64,000 nt of DNA from Aquabacter cavernae (GTDB taxonomy: Bacteria > Pseudomonadota > Alphaproteobacteria > Rhizobiales > Xanthobacteraceae): positions 230,599 to 294,598 of the forward strand of contig NZ_RWKV01000001.1 of NCBI RefSeq assembly GCF_003993795.1, given 5' to 3'. Under the pieces are notes generated by a model that saw nothing but the letters and a program-made list of their open reading frames with translations, did not search any database and was not told the DNA's origin. Positions within the stretch are counted from its first letter, which is position 1; every line of letters begins with the position of its first letter. Positions 1 to 9,555 of this stretch are shown one piece after another. The position numbers were made by a program, and so were the translations under genes.

Positions 1-844
1 GGCGCCGGGCATAGTAACCAGCGATCCGATGCTGTGAGAGGGTGGGGCGTTGCCCGCCGCCGCCGCCGAGCTTCCTGGCGATCTGATACAGCAGAAGGAA
101 CCATCCCCCGCCATAGGGCATGTCTTCGAACGCGAAGAGGCTGGCGAAGGTGAAGCGGAAATCGTCCGTGGTCATCAGCTTGGCGAGGTTCGCCTCGAAT
201 GCCTGCCGGCGGCTATGGATCAGATCCTCGCGCTGGAGGTGAAAATGCGAGATCGTGAAACTGCCGCGGTCCGTGAGCGCGACCAGCCCTCCGTCCGGGA
301 GGGCCGCCAGATGCTTGCGGAAGTCTTCCGAACCGCACGGATCGAGCAAGAGGGGGCGCTCGTTCAGCTTTCCGGCCCATGTGCCCGCCGGATAGCGCGC
401 ATAGGCCTCCACCTCCTTTGCGGTCGGTAAGGCGCAGCGGCGCCCAATCACGGGAAAAACGGAAGCTTCCAGCGGCTCGCAGCGCTTGCAGATGCTGTAG
501 ATGTTCTGCCAGGAATTCGCGAGCCACGTATAATAGAGATGACCGCGATGGGCATCGCCCCTCGGCGCGCTCTCCGCCGGGCCGGCTTCTTCGGTCGGCC
601 GGAAGCGGTAGGCGCGGGCGCGCGTCGGGCTCTCACAGAACGCGCAGCGGTTTCGGAACAGGCGCCTCAGGGATTCGTCCAGCTCGGGATCGCGCAGCGC
701 ATACTGGGCCATGCTGAAGCGCGTCTGAGCCGATAGACTTTCCTCGGTCAAAAAGATGTCCCGCAGGGCAAGCCGCGCCTCCGCCGTGCGGCTATCGGAC
801 AGGCAGGCCGGGGCGGGCTCGGTATCGCGATCGAATGACAGCAT
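1..844 (-). CDS. HNH-like (PtuB/TIGR02646-like) protein, 3' end off the window
   Basis: The frame is open from an ATG at 844 to the left edge, so at least 281 residues are encoded and the C-terminus is missing. A GGGGAGAG ribosome site lies just before the start. Two Cys pairs are visible: CAFC at residues 67-70 and CKRC at 119-122. An FRP motif at 81-83 and the stretch YYTWLANSWQN at 104-114 have the layout of the HNH proteins of Septu (PtuB) and some retrons. The His expected just before FRP is replaced by YR, so a classic HNH site is not obvious. It is the third gene of a minus-strand run, 63 bp after the hydrolase gene. No ATPase partner is visible; one could lie to the left. Family assignment is inference. 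Confidence 0.55.
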   Translation of the reverse strand, partial: MLSFDRDTEPAPACLSDSRTAEARLALRDIFLTEESLSAQTRFSMAQYALRDPELDESLRRLFRNRCAFCESPTRARAYRFRPTEEAGPAESAPRGDAHRGHLYYTWLANSWQNIYSICKRCEPLEASVFPVIGRRCALPTAKEVEAYARYPAGTWAGKLNERPLLLDPCGSEDFRKHLAALPDGGLVALTDRGSFTISHFHLQREDLIHSRRQAFEANLAKLMTTDDFRFTFASLFAFEDMPYGGGWFLLLYQIARKLGGGGGQRPTLSQHRIAGYYARR

Positions 845-907
845 CACTCTCCCCCATGGCGACGAGGCTGCGCGGCCTCCCGCGAGCCGTGTTTGCCGGC
901 GCCCGTC

Positions 908-2359
908 CTAGCTCGCCCCGTTTGGACGACCGGGAAGGCCATTGGTTGCGATCATGCCGCCGGTGTCGGCATTGCCCCAGAGGTCGCCCTCGGCCTCAAG
1001 GCGCAGGTTGAGCCCCCGGCGCAGCGCGTCCACCGGCGTGCCGGGCGAGGCATCCTGCGGGCGTATCCAGTAATCATTGTGCGTGAAGCGAAATCCGGGC
1101 TGCGGCAGTTCCAGATCCATCACGCCCGGCCCGAACAAGGGGGCTACGGGCCCGGAGATGATGTCGCCGCAGGCGACGAACCGATGGGGCTGGTAGACAT
1201 TCGTCCAGACCGTGGGGCCATAGACCGCCCCGTGGTGGGGAATGGCGGCGCCGCCGGTTCGATACGAGAATTTCGGCGGCTTGCGGGTTTCAAGCTTGGG
1301 CGGGCAGGTGGGGATCTCGCGGCGCGCCTTGAACAGCTCCAGCTCTCCCGCAGTCCGTGCCACCAGGATATCCGCCTTGCTGAGAGGCGAGCCGAGCGTC
1401 ACGAAATCCGTGACAAGCCAGGGAGAAATACCTTCCGACCAGCCGGCCCGCAAAGCCGCGGCATAGGCGCGTTGTGCCGTTCGGAACGCCGCGCGTCCGG
1501 CCGGATCACCGGGCGCCTCGAGAAGCTGGCCGGCGGCCTTCTCCAGTGCGGCCAGGGCCGCGACGGCAGGCGAGCCGTCCGCATGCGCGGCCTCCCACCG
1601 CTCCCGCGTCACGCGCCCGAAGGCGTGGTGCAGGATGTCGAGCCCTATGGCCGAGCCCAGGCTGTGGCCCACCAGAATGATGCGATCATAGTCCCCGGTG
1701 GCGGTGAGGCGCTCGATCACCTGGACGCCCGCGCGCATGATCTTCTGGCGCGCGTCCACATTATCGGGGTTCGGACTGAAATAGCGGGCCGCGTCGCCTG
1801 CGACCGGAGCCAGCCAGGACGCGGCGAAGAGCGACAGGAAAAAGGATACCGCTGCAAGACCGGCGGCCCACCCCTGGGGTATCCAGCGCTCGGCCACCTC
1901 GCCGGGAAGCATGGCCGCGCCGGCAAAAAACAGGCAGAGGGCGAGGAGCGCCAAGCCGACGAGCCAGGCCCAGAGCAGCGATCGCGGCACGGAACTCGGC
2001 CATCTCACGAAGAGCGAAACGAGCCAGCCGACGACCCCGTGCACGGTATTCCCGCGCATGAGATGGGCCCAATAAAACTCAAAGAAATCCACGCGGCGCT
2101 GGGGCTCGCCTTTCCAGTATCGGGTCGTGACGCGCCGCAGTTCGAAGCTGTCATTGATGGTGTCGGGCTTGGCATAGACTTCGGCGTCATAGCCATCCAC
2201 GAGGCGACGGTCGGCGCACCAGGCCGCTTCGACAAAGCCCCACAGGGTTCCCATGGGTCGCTGCTCGCCCATGCCGTGGATGAGGACGATGGCCGTCTTG
2301 GGCTTGCGTCCGCCGGCTTCGGCCTGTGGCGGCAAGGGGTTGTCCGTGGGCTCATCCAT
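908..2359 (-). CDS. membrane-anchored alpha/beta-hydrolase (lipase/esterase-like)
   Basis: This 483-residue protein has an oxyanion-type HGMG at residues 28-31 and a nucleophile elbow GHSLGS near residue 230, both typical of serine hydrolases of the alpha/beta fold. Two hydrophobic segments near residues 128-150 and 165-190 separate these motifs, so the enzyme is probably anchored in the inner membrane with the catalytic domain split around a hairpin. The substrate is unknown; lipids or esters are likely from the fold. It sits between a phospholipase D-like gene and an HNH-like gene on the same strand with short gaps, so the three may be co-transcribed. Confidence 0.75.
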   Translation of the reverse strand: MDEPTDNPLPPQAEAGGRKPKTAIVLIHGMGEQRPMGTLWGFVEAAWCADRRLVDGYDAEVYAKPDTINDSFELRRVTTRYWKGEPQRRVDFFEFYWAHLMRGNTVHGVVGWLVSLFVRWPSSVPRSLLWAWLVGLALLALCLFFAGAAMLPGEVAERWIPQGWAAGLAAVSFFLSLFAASWLAPVAGDAARYFSPNPDNVDARQKIMRAGVQVIERLTATGDYDRIILVGHSLGSAIGLDILHHAFGRVTRERWEAAHADGSPAVAALAALEKAAGQLLEAPGDPAGRAAFRTAQRAYAAALRAGWSEGISPWLVTDFVTLGSPLSKADILVARTAGELELFKARREIPTCPPKLETRKPPKFSYRTGGAAIPHHGAVYGPTVWTNVYQPHRFVACGDIISGPVAPLFGPGVMDLELPQPGFRFTHNDYWIRPQDASPGTPVDALRRGLNLRLEAEGDLWGNADTGGMIATNGLPGRPNGAS

Positions 2360-2419
2360 GCCTGTCTCGATGTCCGTCTTGCGGGGCCGGTCGCCGGCGC
2401 TGCGGGGAGGTTTTCGCGG

Positions 2420-4132
2420 CTAATTGGGTGAGGTGGGGAAGAAGAGTTTCCGGCGCTTCGACTTCATGCGGGTGGGTCCGAAATTCGGCTCCACCCAGGC
2501 GGCGGTGGGATCCAGGAAGATGGGCTCCTGCCCCTCCTTGCCTTCGAGCGCGAGCTTGTTCGCGATGTTCCTGAAATAGAAATGCCGGAATATCCGGTCG
2601 AACTCCGTCATGTAAATATCTGCGACCCGCGTATCACCGCGAATGAGCAGCATGTTCTCGTCATTATTGACGAGGGAGTTTTTCGAGAAGTTTGCCGACC
2701 CGGAAATGACCAATGGATCGTCGGACAGAGGGTCGATGAGAAGGATCTTCGTGTGAATGTAAAAGACGTTGCCTTCGTAGCGATAATGGCCCTCGTCCAG
2801 GAACCACTTGTCCAACTGCCACCCGGGGATCTTCGCGCGTAAAGCGAGCTTGCCGAGGGCGGCGCCGTTGGCGATCTGGAGGTCCCGGTCCGTGGAGAGG
2901 AGCGTCTCCGCGTCCCCTTTCAGCGGCTTTTCCAGCAGGATGTAGCGCAGGAAGGCCGCATCCTTGGCGAAGACCTTGGCGAGCGTCGCGTTGACGCCGA
3001 AGGCGGCGGTGAACATCACCGTCTGCTTGGCCTCGGCGATCCGCTGGGCGTACCAGTCCAGCAGGCGGTCATTGGGCCGGGGGCTGAACAAGGGCGTGAC
3101 GGAGCCCATGGGCGGAGGCCCGTCCGGCGCGGGCGTTTCCGTGTCGGTCCAGGCGCGCAGCGCGTTCCATTCCGCATCGTCCGCGAGCTGCTTCCAATAG
3201 TTCAGATAGGTGGCGGCAATGGCGGCGTCCCGCACGATGTGGCCCACATTGCTCTGCCCCAGGAAGCCGGACGGGGTGAAATTGACCGAGCCCGTCCAGA
3301 CCGCGACGCGGCTGGGATCATCCGAGAGGCGCACCATGAATTTGTTGTGGGGAATGTCGTTGCGCCGGGTGCGGGTGCGCAGGATCTTCTTCGGCAGGCG
3401 GGCGGCCTTGATGGCCTTGGCATTGGCTTCCGTCGCCTGCGTCGGCTCGCGCTTGCCTTTCCGCGTTTCGTCCCCCGCTTCATAGACGATGGCGAGATCG
3501 ACGCCGCGTTTATGGGCATCGGCCAGGGCGTTCAGGATGGGTGCGTAGCTGAACTCATATGCGGCGACCCGCAGGGTTTCGCCCGGCAGCGTGCCGTCGA
3601 TGAAACCGAGCGCCGCTTCCAGCAGACCGCGCGACAGCCACTTCGTGGTGGGATCCTGGGGATCATTGGCGTCTTTGGGCGGCTGGTTTCCGAACTTGTC
3701 GGCGAAAGCCCGGCTGGCGATGGCGCCGCGATTGAAATAGACCGCATGGGAGCCGACATCTTCGTCTTCGGTCGTGATCCGGATTTCCAGATCCTTGCCG
3801 TAACTCAGATTCTTGGGCGTTCCATAGACCGGGCGGATAATGAAGCTGTAGGTCCGTCCCGGCTTTGCGGAATAGTCGCCCCACAGGAAACTCTGAAACG
3901 GGTGCTCAAGGCACGAATATGTCTGCCCCGAGATCGGCTGCGGCACCACGTCCTGGAAGACTTTCTGGCCGCGCAGCCAATAGGACTGGCTTTCCGTGTC
4001 GTCCGTTCGCTTGATGGCGAAGCCGAGCAAGCCTGTGCGCGTGGCCTTGTCCGCATCCATGGCCAGCAGGACCACATGGCTTCCCGCGATCGCCCGCACG
4101 TCCAGACCGTCACCGCTTGACTGTGCCCGCAT
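2420..4132 (-). CDS. phospholipase D-like protein
   Basis: 570 residues from the ATG at 4132, which has GGGGAGG six bases upstream; an upstream extension in the same frame does not look coding. Two phospholipase D (HKD) half-sites are visible. The first, HNKFMV near residue 260, is followed by GSVNFTPSG. The second, HTKILLID near residue 459, is a perfect HxK(x)4D and is followed by GSANFSKNS. The N-terminal 170 residues match nothing I recognise. The family covers phospholipases, transphosphatidylases and nucleases; the sequence does not decide which. No signal peptide is seen. It is the first gene of a run with the hydrolase (60 bp downstream) and the HNH-like gene. Confidence 0.75.
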   Translation of the reverse strand: MRAQSSGDGLDVRAIAGSHVVLLAMDADKATRTGLLGFAIKRTDDTESQSYWLRGQKVFQDVVPQPISGQTYSCLEHPFQSFLWGDYSAKPGRTYSFIIRPVYGTPKNLSYGKDLEIRITTEDEDVGSHAVYFNRGAIASRAFADKFGNQPPKDANDPQDPTTKWLSRGLLEAALGFIDGTLPGETLRVAAYEFSYAPILNALADAHKRGVDLAIVYEAGDETRKGKREPTQATEANAKAIKAARLPKKILRTRTRRNDIPHNKFMVRLSDDPSRVAVWTGSVNFTPSGFLGQSNVGHIVRDAAIAATYLNYWKQLADDAEWNALRAWTDTETPAPDGPPPMGSVTPLFSPRPNDRLLDWYAQRIAEAKQTVMFTAAFGVNATLAKVFAKDAAFLRYILLEKPLKGDAETLLSTDRDLQIANGAALGKLALRAKIPGWQLDKWFLDEGHYRYEGNVFYIHTKILLIDPLSDDPLVISGSANFSKNSLVNNDENMLLIRGDTRVADIYMTEFDRIFRHFYFRNIANKLALEGKEGQEPIFLDPTAAWVEPNFGPTRMKSKRRKLFFPTSPN

Positions 4133-4520
4133 GCCAGCCTCCCCAACTCCCGGTTGGTAGTCTAGTCGCGGTTCAATGCAATCGCGAGATGTATTGTGAC
4201 TGCGCGGGCAACTTGTTTGCGCGGCGGGAATACCCGAAAGGCAGGCGGAGTTTTCATTAGGAAGCCGTCTAAATGAAACGCTTTGGCGTTCGTATCGCGC
4301 AAGCGGGCGGTGGGCAGTCATCCCTCTCCTTCTCACACCCGAGGGTTGAATGGGGCGTGCGAGTATGCCCCAATCCCCGTCGTGCGGCCGGGCAAAGGCG
4401 GGAGGGGGCGGTGGACAGGATCATGGCCATCAGGCATGGCATGGCATCGCCGGCGTCTTCCGGCGGGTCGTGCGTGAATGCGCTGTCCTGCGATCGCGCC
4501 AGCTGCATGGGCGGAGAGCG

Positions 4521-5582
4521 ATGATGGGCATCATCGACGATGTCGCCGACTATGAAGCCTGGCTGCGGACGCAGTGCGCCGTGGTGGAAGGCGGACTGAA
4601 GACGAAGCACAAGCGCATGGCCAAGAACAGCCTCATGTTCTTCCGCGCCACATGCTTCCGCTTTGCCCGCCAGCTTGCCTCCATTGTGCCGGATCTCGCG
4701 GAGGCGCCGGCCGTCATCAGCGTCGGCGACGCGCATATCGAGAATTTCGGAACCTGGCGGGATGGAGAGGGGCGCCTCGTCTGGGGTGTTAACGATTTCG
4801 ACGAGGCGGCGCGCCTGCCTTACACGTTCGATCTCATCCGCCTCGCCACCAGCGCGCGCCTCGCCGACACCCTGCCCATTTCGGCGGGGGACTGTGCGAA
4901 GGCCATCCTCAAGGGATATGGCGCGGGCCTGCGGAACCCGGCGCCGTGCTTCGTCACTGAGGATGCGCCCTGGATGGTGCGGCTCGTGGCGAAGGCCTCC
5001 ATGAAAGCGCTCCCGCTCAGTCATGATCTGGAGGATCTCAAGCCCACCACACCGCCCGAAGAGGTGAAACGGCTGCTTCTGGCGCGGCTTCCGGAGGGGG
5101 CGAGCGTGGAGCTTTTCGGTGCCTGGCAGAAGGGCGGCGGCTCCCTGGGGCGCCCCCGCTTCGTGGCAGCGGGCACCTGGACGTGCGGTCCCGCCGTGCG
5201 CGAGGCCAAGGCGCTGGTCCCGTCCGCCTGGGAGTGGGCGTCCGGAGCCGGGACGGGCGAAACGCTGTTCAAGCAACTGGCGGAGGGGAGATACCGGTCC
5301 CCCGACCCGTTCCTGGATGTGGCCGAAGGCTATGTGGTGCGTCGTCTTGCGAACGACTCGTTCAAGATCGACCTGTCCCACACCACGGCGCGCGCCTACG
5401 GCGCCTCATTGTTCCGCGCCATGGGGGCGGATCTGGCGGCCGTTCATTTGGGCGAGAGCGGGCAGGGGACGGACATACGGGCACATCTCGATGCCCAGCG
5501 CGAGGATTGGCTGCATCGGGCGGCCCAGCGTGTCGCCTCTTATGTGGAGAGGGATTTTGCGGATTGGGTAGAAGCCTATTGA
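4521..5582 (+). CDS. DUF2252 family protein
   Basis: 353 residues from ATG 4521, preceded by GGAGAG; the longer in-frame extension upstream is rich in Gly and Arg and looks non-coding. The DUF2252 signature is clear: KNSLMFFRATCFRFA near the N-terminus, GDAHIENFG near residues 69-77 and NDFDEA near 90. The family has a kinase-like fold with the aspartates in these motifs as likely catalytic or metal residues, but no reaction is established that I can state. It is transcribed away from the phospholipase D gene. Confidence 0.75.
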   Translation: MMGIIDDVADYEAWLRTQCAVVEGGLKTKHKRMAKNSLMFFRATCFRFARQLASIVPDLAEAPAVISVGDAHIENFGTWRDGEGRLVWGVNDFDEAARLPYTFDLIRLATSARLADTLPISAGDCAKAILKGYGAGLRNPAPCFVTEDAPWMVRLVAKASMKALPLSHDLEDLKPTTPPEEVKRLLLARLPEGASVELFGAWQKGGGSLGRPRFVAAGTWTCGPAVREAKALVPSAWEWASGAGTGETLFKQLAEGRYRSPDPFLDVAEGYVVRRLANDSFKIDLSHTTARAYGASLFRAMGADLAAVHLGESGQGTDIRAHLDAQREDWLHRAAQRVASYVERDFADWVEAY

Positions 5583-5640
5583 AGAGGCCGGGTGCCTGCC
5601 GGGGTATTGTGTCGATGGGCTGGTGAGCGAACATGGCAGG

Positions 5641-5961
5641 TCAGAATTTCAGCGAGACCGGAGCGGTGAAGGCGTTCTGGCCGGTGTCGTTCACCTGCAG
5701 CCTTGCAAGGTCGGAGGACAGCACCGTGCCGCCGCCGGTGAAGGTCACGAAGCCCGTGCCGGCAACGGCGCCCGTGAAGGCGTAGGTGCCGGAACGGTTG
5801 TAGATCAGGTTGGCGTCGTTCAGCACGTCGCCGGAGATGGGGGCGGCGGTGCCGCCGTCGCCCAGTTGCAGCGTGCCGGCCGAGATGGTGGTCTGGCCCG
5901 TTTAGATGTTGGACCCGGCGAGGATCAATGTCCCCTCGCCGGTCTTGGTGGGGCCTCCCGA
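5641..5961 (-). pseudogene. remnant of an autotransporter passenger (beta-strand repeat)
   Basis: Read on the minus strand, the frame gives GEGTLILAGSNI, a stop codon (TAA at about 5902), then TGQTTISAGTLQLGDGG and about 70 more residues rich in Gly, Thr and Asn. GxGTLxLxGxNxYTGxTxIxxGTL is the hallmark of autotransporter-associated beta-strand repeats, and the stop falls where Tyr is expected. The piece has no start, no signal peptide and no C-terminal beta-barrel. It is an isolated, decayed fragment next to the livHM-like gene. Confidence 0.6.
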
Positions 5962-6079
5962 ACCGCCCACCGCGCCTGCCGGGGTGAAGGAGCCGGTGGC
6001 CTCGAGCACGTCCATGCGCGTGGATATGAGGAGCAGATCTTCGGCCTCCTCAGTCCAGGAGTGAATCCCGGATTCCTCC

Positions 6080-8002
6080 TCAAGCCGGGGGCGTTGAGAG
6101 TTTGCTTTCCCCATGGGACGCACCGGCATTCAGCTTGCCGGAGCGTTTCATCAGGTCGCTGCTCCAACCCTGTATCTCGCCCACGATCCCGCGCCGGAAC
6201 ACCAGCACGCAGATGATGAAGACCAGTCCCTGGATGATCGTCACCCAGGCGCCGAACTGGGCGAGGTAGTTCTGCAGGCCGGTGATGAAGAAGGCGCCGA
6301 CCACCGGGCCCAGCAGCGTGCCAAGGCCGCCGATGAGCGACATGAGCACCACCTCGCCGGACATGGACCAGAACACGTCCGTGAGCGAGGCGAGCTGGAG
6401 TGCCAGGGCCTTCGTGGCCCCCGCAACGCCCGCGAGCGTCGCGGAGAAGACGAACAGCATGAACTTGTAGCGGTTCGCCTCATAGCCCAGCGAGACGGCG
6501 CGGGGCTCGTTGCCCTTCACCGCGGAGAGGACACGGCCGAAGGGCGAGTGCACGATCCGCACGATGGCCAGATAGACCAGGGCGAACATGGCCAGCACGA
6601 AATAGTACATGGTCATGTCGCTGGAGAGGTCGATGAGGCCGAACAGGTGCCCGCGCGGCACGCTCTGGATGCCGTCCTCGCCATTGGTGAAGGGCGCCTG
6701 GAGACAGAAGAAGTAGACCATCTGCGCCAAAGCCAGCGTGATCATGGAGAAGTAGATGCCCTGGCGGCGAATGGCGAGGCCGCCAATGGCCGCCCCGAGC
6801 CCGCCCGAGACCAGAGCCGCCGCGAGGATGGAGAGCTCCGGATTGAAGCCCCACTGCTTGGCTGTGTAGGCGCTGATATAGCTCGCCATGCCGAAGAAGG
6901 CGGCGTGGCCGAACGAGAGCAGGCCGCCATAGCCGATCATCAGGTTGAAGGCGCATGCGAACATGGCGAAGCACAGGGCCTTCATGAGGAAGATGGGATA
7001 GACCGCGAAGGGCGCCACCGCGAACACCGCCAGCAGCACCGCGAGCGGAATGCCCAGCGTCTTCAGGTTGCCCCGCTCGGACCGTGCGTGGCCGTTGTCC
7101 GCCTGCGCCGCCCCGCCGGTTTCCTTGCCGAACAGGCCCGCCGGCTTCACCAGAAGCACGAAGGCCATGACGAGGAAGATCACGGTGCTGGATGCCTCGG
7201 GATAGATCACCTTGGTGAGCCCTTCGAGGATGCCGAGCCCGAAGCCGGTGACCACCGAGCCGAGGATGGAGCCCATGCCGCCGATCACCACCACGGCGAA
7301 CACCACGATGATGAGGTTGGAGCCCATGAGCGGGTTCACGGAATAGATGGGCGCGGCCAGCACCCCCGCGAACCCCGCAAGCGCAACGCCGATGCCGTAG
7401 GTGAGCGTGATGAGCACGGGCACGTTGATGCCGAAGGTGCGCACCAGAGTGGGATTCTCGGTGGCGGCGCGCAGATAGGCGCCGAGCCGGGTCTTATCCA
7501 CCGCCAGCCACACGCCGATGCAGACCACCACGGACGCCGCCACCACCCACAGCCGGTAGATGGGCGCATAGAGGATGCCGAGGTCCAGGCCGCCGGTGAG
7601 GATCTCAGGGACCGCGTAGGGCATTCCGGAGACGCCGTAGAGCTGGCGGAAGAAGCCCTCGATGAGCAGCGAGATGCCGAACGTGAACAGCAGGCCGTAC
7701 AGGTGATCGAGCTTGTACAGGCGGCACAGCATGGTCCGCTCGATGATGATGCCGACGATGCCCACCACCAGCGGGGCGAGCAGCAGCGCCCACCAGTAGC
7801 CAAGCCCCAGATAGGTGAGGCTGAGCCAGGCCACGAACGCACCCATCATGAACTGCGCGCCATGGGCGAAGTTGATGATGTTGAGCATGCCGAAGATGAG
7901 CGCCAGCCCCAGGCTGAGGATGGCGTAGAAGGCCCCGTTGATGAGGCCGAGAAGGAGCTGGCCCGACAGCGCGGCCAGCGGAATTCCGAACAGCGTGGCC
8001 AT
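6080..8002 (-). CDS. branched-chain amino acid-type ABC permease, LivH-LivM fusion
   Basis: 640 residues. Residues 1-295 match LivH (NGAFYAILSLGLALIFGMLN, then INFAHG). From about residue 314 the protein matches LivM (FNLMIGYGGLLSFGHAAFFG). In most operons these are two separate membrane subunits; here a charged linker of about 20 residues joins them, so one polypeptide can supply both halves of the inner-membrane channel. The ATG at 8002 comes one base after the stop of the LivF-like gene, indicating translational coupling. It is the last gene of the operon. The Liv (HAAT) family imports amino acids but also amides and acids; neighbours suggest a sugar acid or related compound here. Confidence 0.85.
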   Translation of the reverse strand: MATLFGIPLAALSGQLLLGLINGAFYAILSLGLALIFGMLNIINFAHGAQFMMGAFVAWLSLTYLGLGYWWALLLAPLVVGIVGIIIERTMLCRLYKLDHLYGLLFTFGISLLIEGFFRQLYGVSGMPYAVPEILTGGLDLGILYAPIYRLWVVAASVVVCIGVWLAVDKTRLGAYLRAATENPTLVRTFGINVPVLITLTYGIGVALAGFAGVLAAPIYSVNPLMGSNLIIVVFAVVVIGGMGSILGSVVTGFGLGILEGLTKVIYPEASSTVIFLVMAFVLLVKPAGLFGKETGGAAQADNGHARSERGNLKTLGIPLAVLLAVFAVAPFAVYPIFLMKALCFAMFACAFNLMIGYGGLLSFGHAAFFGMASYISAYTAKQWGFNPELSILAAALVSGGLGAAIGGLAIRRQGIYFSMITLALAQMVYFFCLQAPFTNGEDGIQSVPRGHLFGLIDLSSDMTMYYFVLAMFALVYLAIVRIVHSPFGRVLSAVKGNEPRAVSLGYEANRYKFMLFVFSATLAGVAGATKALALQLASLTDVFWSMSGEVVLMSLIGGLGTLLGPVVGAFFITGLQNYLAQFGAWVTIIQGLVFIICVLVFRRGIVGEIQGWSSDLMKRSGKLNAGASHGESKLSTPPA

Positions 8003-8003
8003 G

Positions 8004-8714
8004 TCAGACCCCCAGATAAGCTTGAATTTCGGGCATGCGCCGCGTGACATCGGAGGCCGCCACCTCGTCCACCACCTTGCCGTGCTCCACCACGTAGTGG
8101 CGGTCGGCCACCTTGGCGGCGAAGCGGAAGTTCTGTTCCACCAGCAGGATGGTGAAGCCGCGCTGCTTGAGGCTCAGGATCACCTCGGCGATCTGCTTCA
8201 CGATCACCGGGGCGAGGCCCTCGGTGGGCTCGTCCAGCAGCAAGATGTTGGCGCCGGTGCGGATGATGCGGGCGATGGCGAGCATCTGCTGCTCGCCGCC
8301 GGAGAGCTTCGTGCCCTGGCTGGAGGCGCGCTCCAGCAGCCGGGGGAACAGCCCGTAGACTTCCTCGTCCGTATAGCCCCCGGCCTTCAGGCGCGGCGGC
8401 AGGCGCAGATTCTCGGCGACGGTGAGCGAGGAAAAGATGCCCCGCTCCTCCGGGCACAGGGCGATGCCGAGGCGTGCGATGCGCTCGGAGGGCAGGCGGA
8501 TGGTCTCCGTGCCCGATACGCGGATGGAGCCCTCCCGCTGGCCGAGAATGCCGATGATGGCGCGCAGCGTGGAGGTCTTGCCCGCACCGTTGCGGCCGAG
8601 CAGCGTCACCACTTCGCCGGCGCGCACCGACAGGTTCATGCCGTGCAGGACGTGGGATTCGCCGTAGTGACCGTGAAGGTCGCTGATGACCAAGAGATCG
8701 GACGTGTCAGGCAT
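8004..8714 (-). CDS. ABC transporter ATP-binding protein, LivF type
   Basis: 236 residues with Walker A GRNGAGKTS at residues 40-48, signature LSGGEQQ near 135-141 and Walker B LLLDEP near 158. The short C-terminus and the sequence around the signature match LivF. It energises the fused LivHM permease as a heterodimer with the LivG-type subunit upstream. Its start overlaps the end of that gene by 8 bp. Confidence 0.88.
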   Translation of the reverse strand: MPDTSDLLVISDLHGHYGESHVLHGMNLSVRAGEVVTLLGRNGAGKTSTLRAIIGILGQREGSIRVSGTETIRLPSERIARLGIALCPEERGIFSSLTVAENLRLPPRLKAGGYTDEEVYGLFPRLLERASSQGTKLSGGEQQMLAIARIIRTGANILLLDEPTEGLAPVIVKQIAEVILSLKQRGFTILLVEQNFRFAAKVADRHYVVEHGKVVDEVAASDVTRRMPEIQAYLGV

Positions 8715-9462
8715 CCACCCCTCCCATATAGGCTTCGATGACGGCCGGATGGCGGGAGATCTCCTGGTAGGAGCCCTCCACCAGAACCTGGCCGCGGGTG
8801 AGAACGGTGATGCGGTCCGACAGCTCGGCGACCACGTGCAGGTTGTGCTCCACCATGAGGATGGTGCGCCCGACCCGGATCTTCTGGATAAGGGCGACGA
8901 TCTGGTCGATGTCGCCGTGGGCCATGCCGGCCATGGGCTCGTCCAGGAGCATCACCTCCGGCTCCAGGGCGAGGGTGGTGGCGATCTCCAGGGCGCGTTT
9001 GCGGCCATAGGGCAGGTCGCCCGCCGCCACGTCCGCGAAGGCGCCGAGGCCCACCATGTCCACCAGTTCCCGGGCGCGCGGCAGGTCTCCGTCGAGGCGC
9101 CGTTCGCTGCTCCAGAAATTGAAGGAATTCCCGCCCCGTGCCTGGAGCGCGATGGCCACGTTCTCGATGCAGGAGAGCTGCGGGAAGGTGGAGGAGATCT
9201 GGAACGAGCGGACGAGGCCGAGCCGTGCCACATGGGCCGCCGAGAGGGCGGAAATGTCCCGTCCGTTGAACAGGATGGAGCCGCGTGTCAGCGGCAGGAA
9301 GCGGGTGAGGAGGTTGAAGCAGGTGGTCTTGCCTGCTCCGTTGGGGCCGATGAGGGCGTGGATGGACCCGCGCTCCACGGAGAGATCGACGTCATCGACC
9401 GCCTTGAAGCCCCGGAACTCCTTGGTGAGGCCCTTCGCCTGAAGAACGATGCCTGCGCTCAT
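8707..9462 (-). CDS. ABC transporter ATP-binding protein, LivG type
   Basis: 251 residues with Walker A GPNGAGKTT at residues 39-47, Walker B MLLDEP, and the variant signature LPYGRKRALEIA, which is characteristic of LivG rather than LivF. It follows the binding-protein gene by 93 bp and overlaps the LivF-type gene by 8 bp, so the two ATPases are almost certainly made together. Confidence 0.88.
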   Translation of the reverse strand: MSAGIVLQAKGLTKEFRGFKAVDDVDLSVERGSIHALIGPNGAGKTTCFNLLTRFLPLTRGSILFNGRDISALSAAHVARLGLVRSFQISSTFPQLSCIENVAIALQARGGNSFNFWSSERRLDGDLPRARELVDMVGLGAFADVAAGDLPYGRKRALEIATTLALEPEVMLLDEPMAGMAHGDIDQIVALIQKIRVGRTILMVEHNLHVVAELSDRITVLTRGQVLVEGSYQEISRHPAVIEAYMGGVDA

Positions 9463-9555
9463 GAATGGTCCTCGTGCATGCGGGCGCGCGCCGCCGTGGG
9501 GAGCAGCGGTGCTGCTCCCCCGACCTCGTGCGCGGCTGCGGAAAAGGGGCTTGGG

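Noticed and set aside
1-844. Retron assignment for the HNH-like protein
   Set aside because: No reverse transcriptase gene or msr/msd-like RNA is visible in the window; only the HNH-like layout is shared.
6113-8047. A 644-codon open frame on the plus strand opposite the permease gene
   Set aside because: It is rich in His, Glu, Arg and Asp with no domain, the usual look of an antisense frame in high-GC DNA. The minus-strand LivHM frame has clear family motifs.
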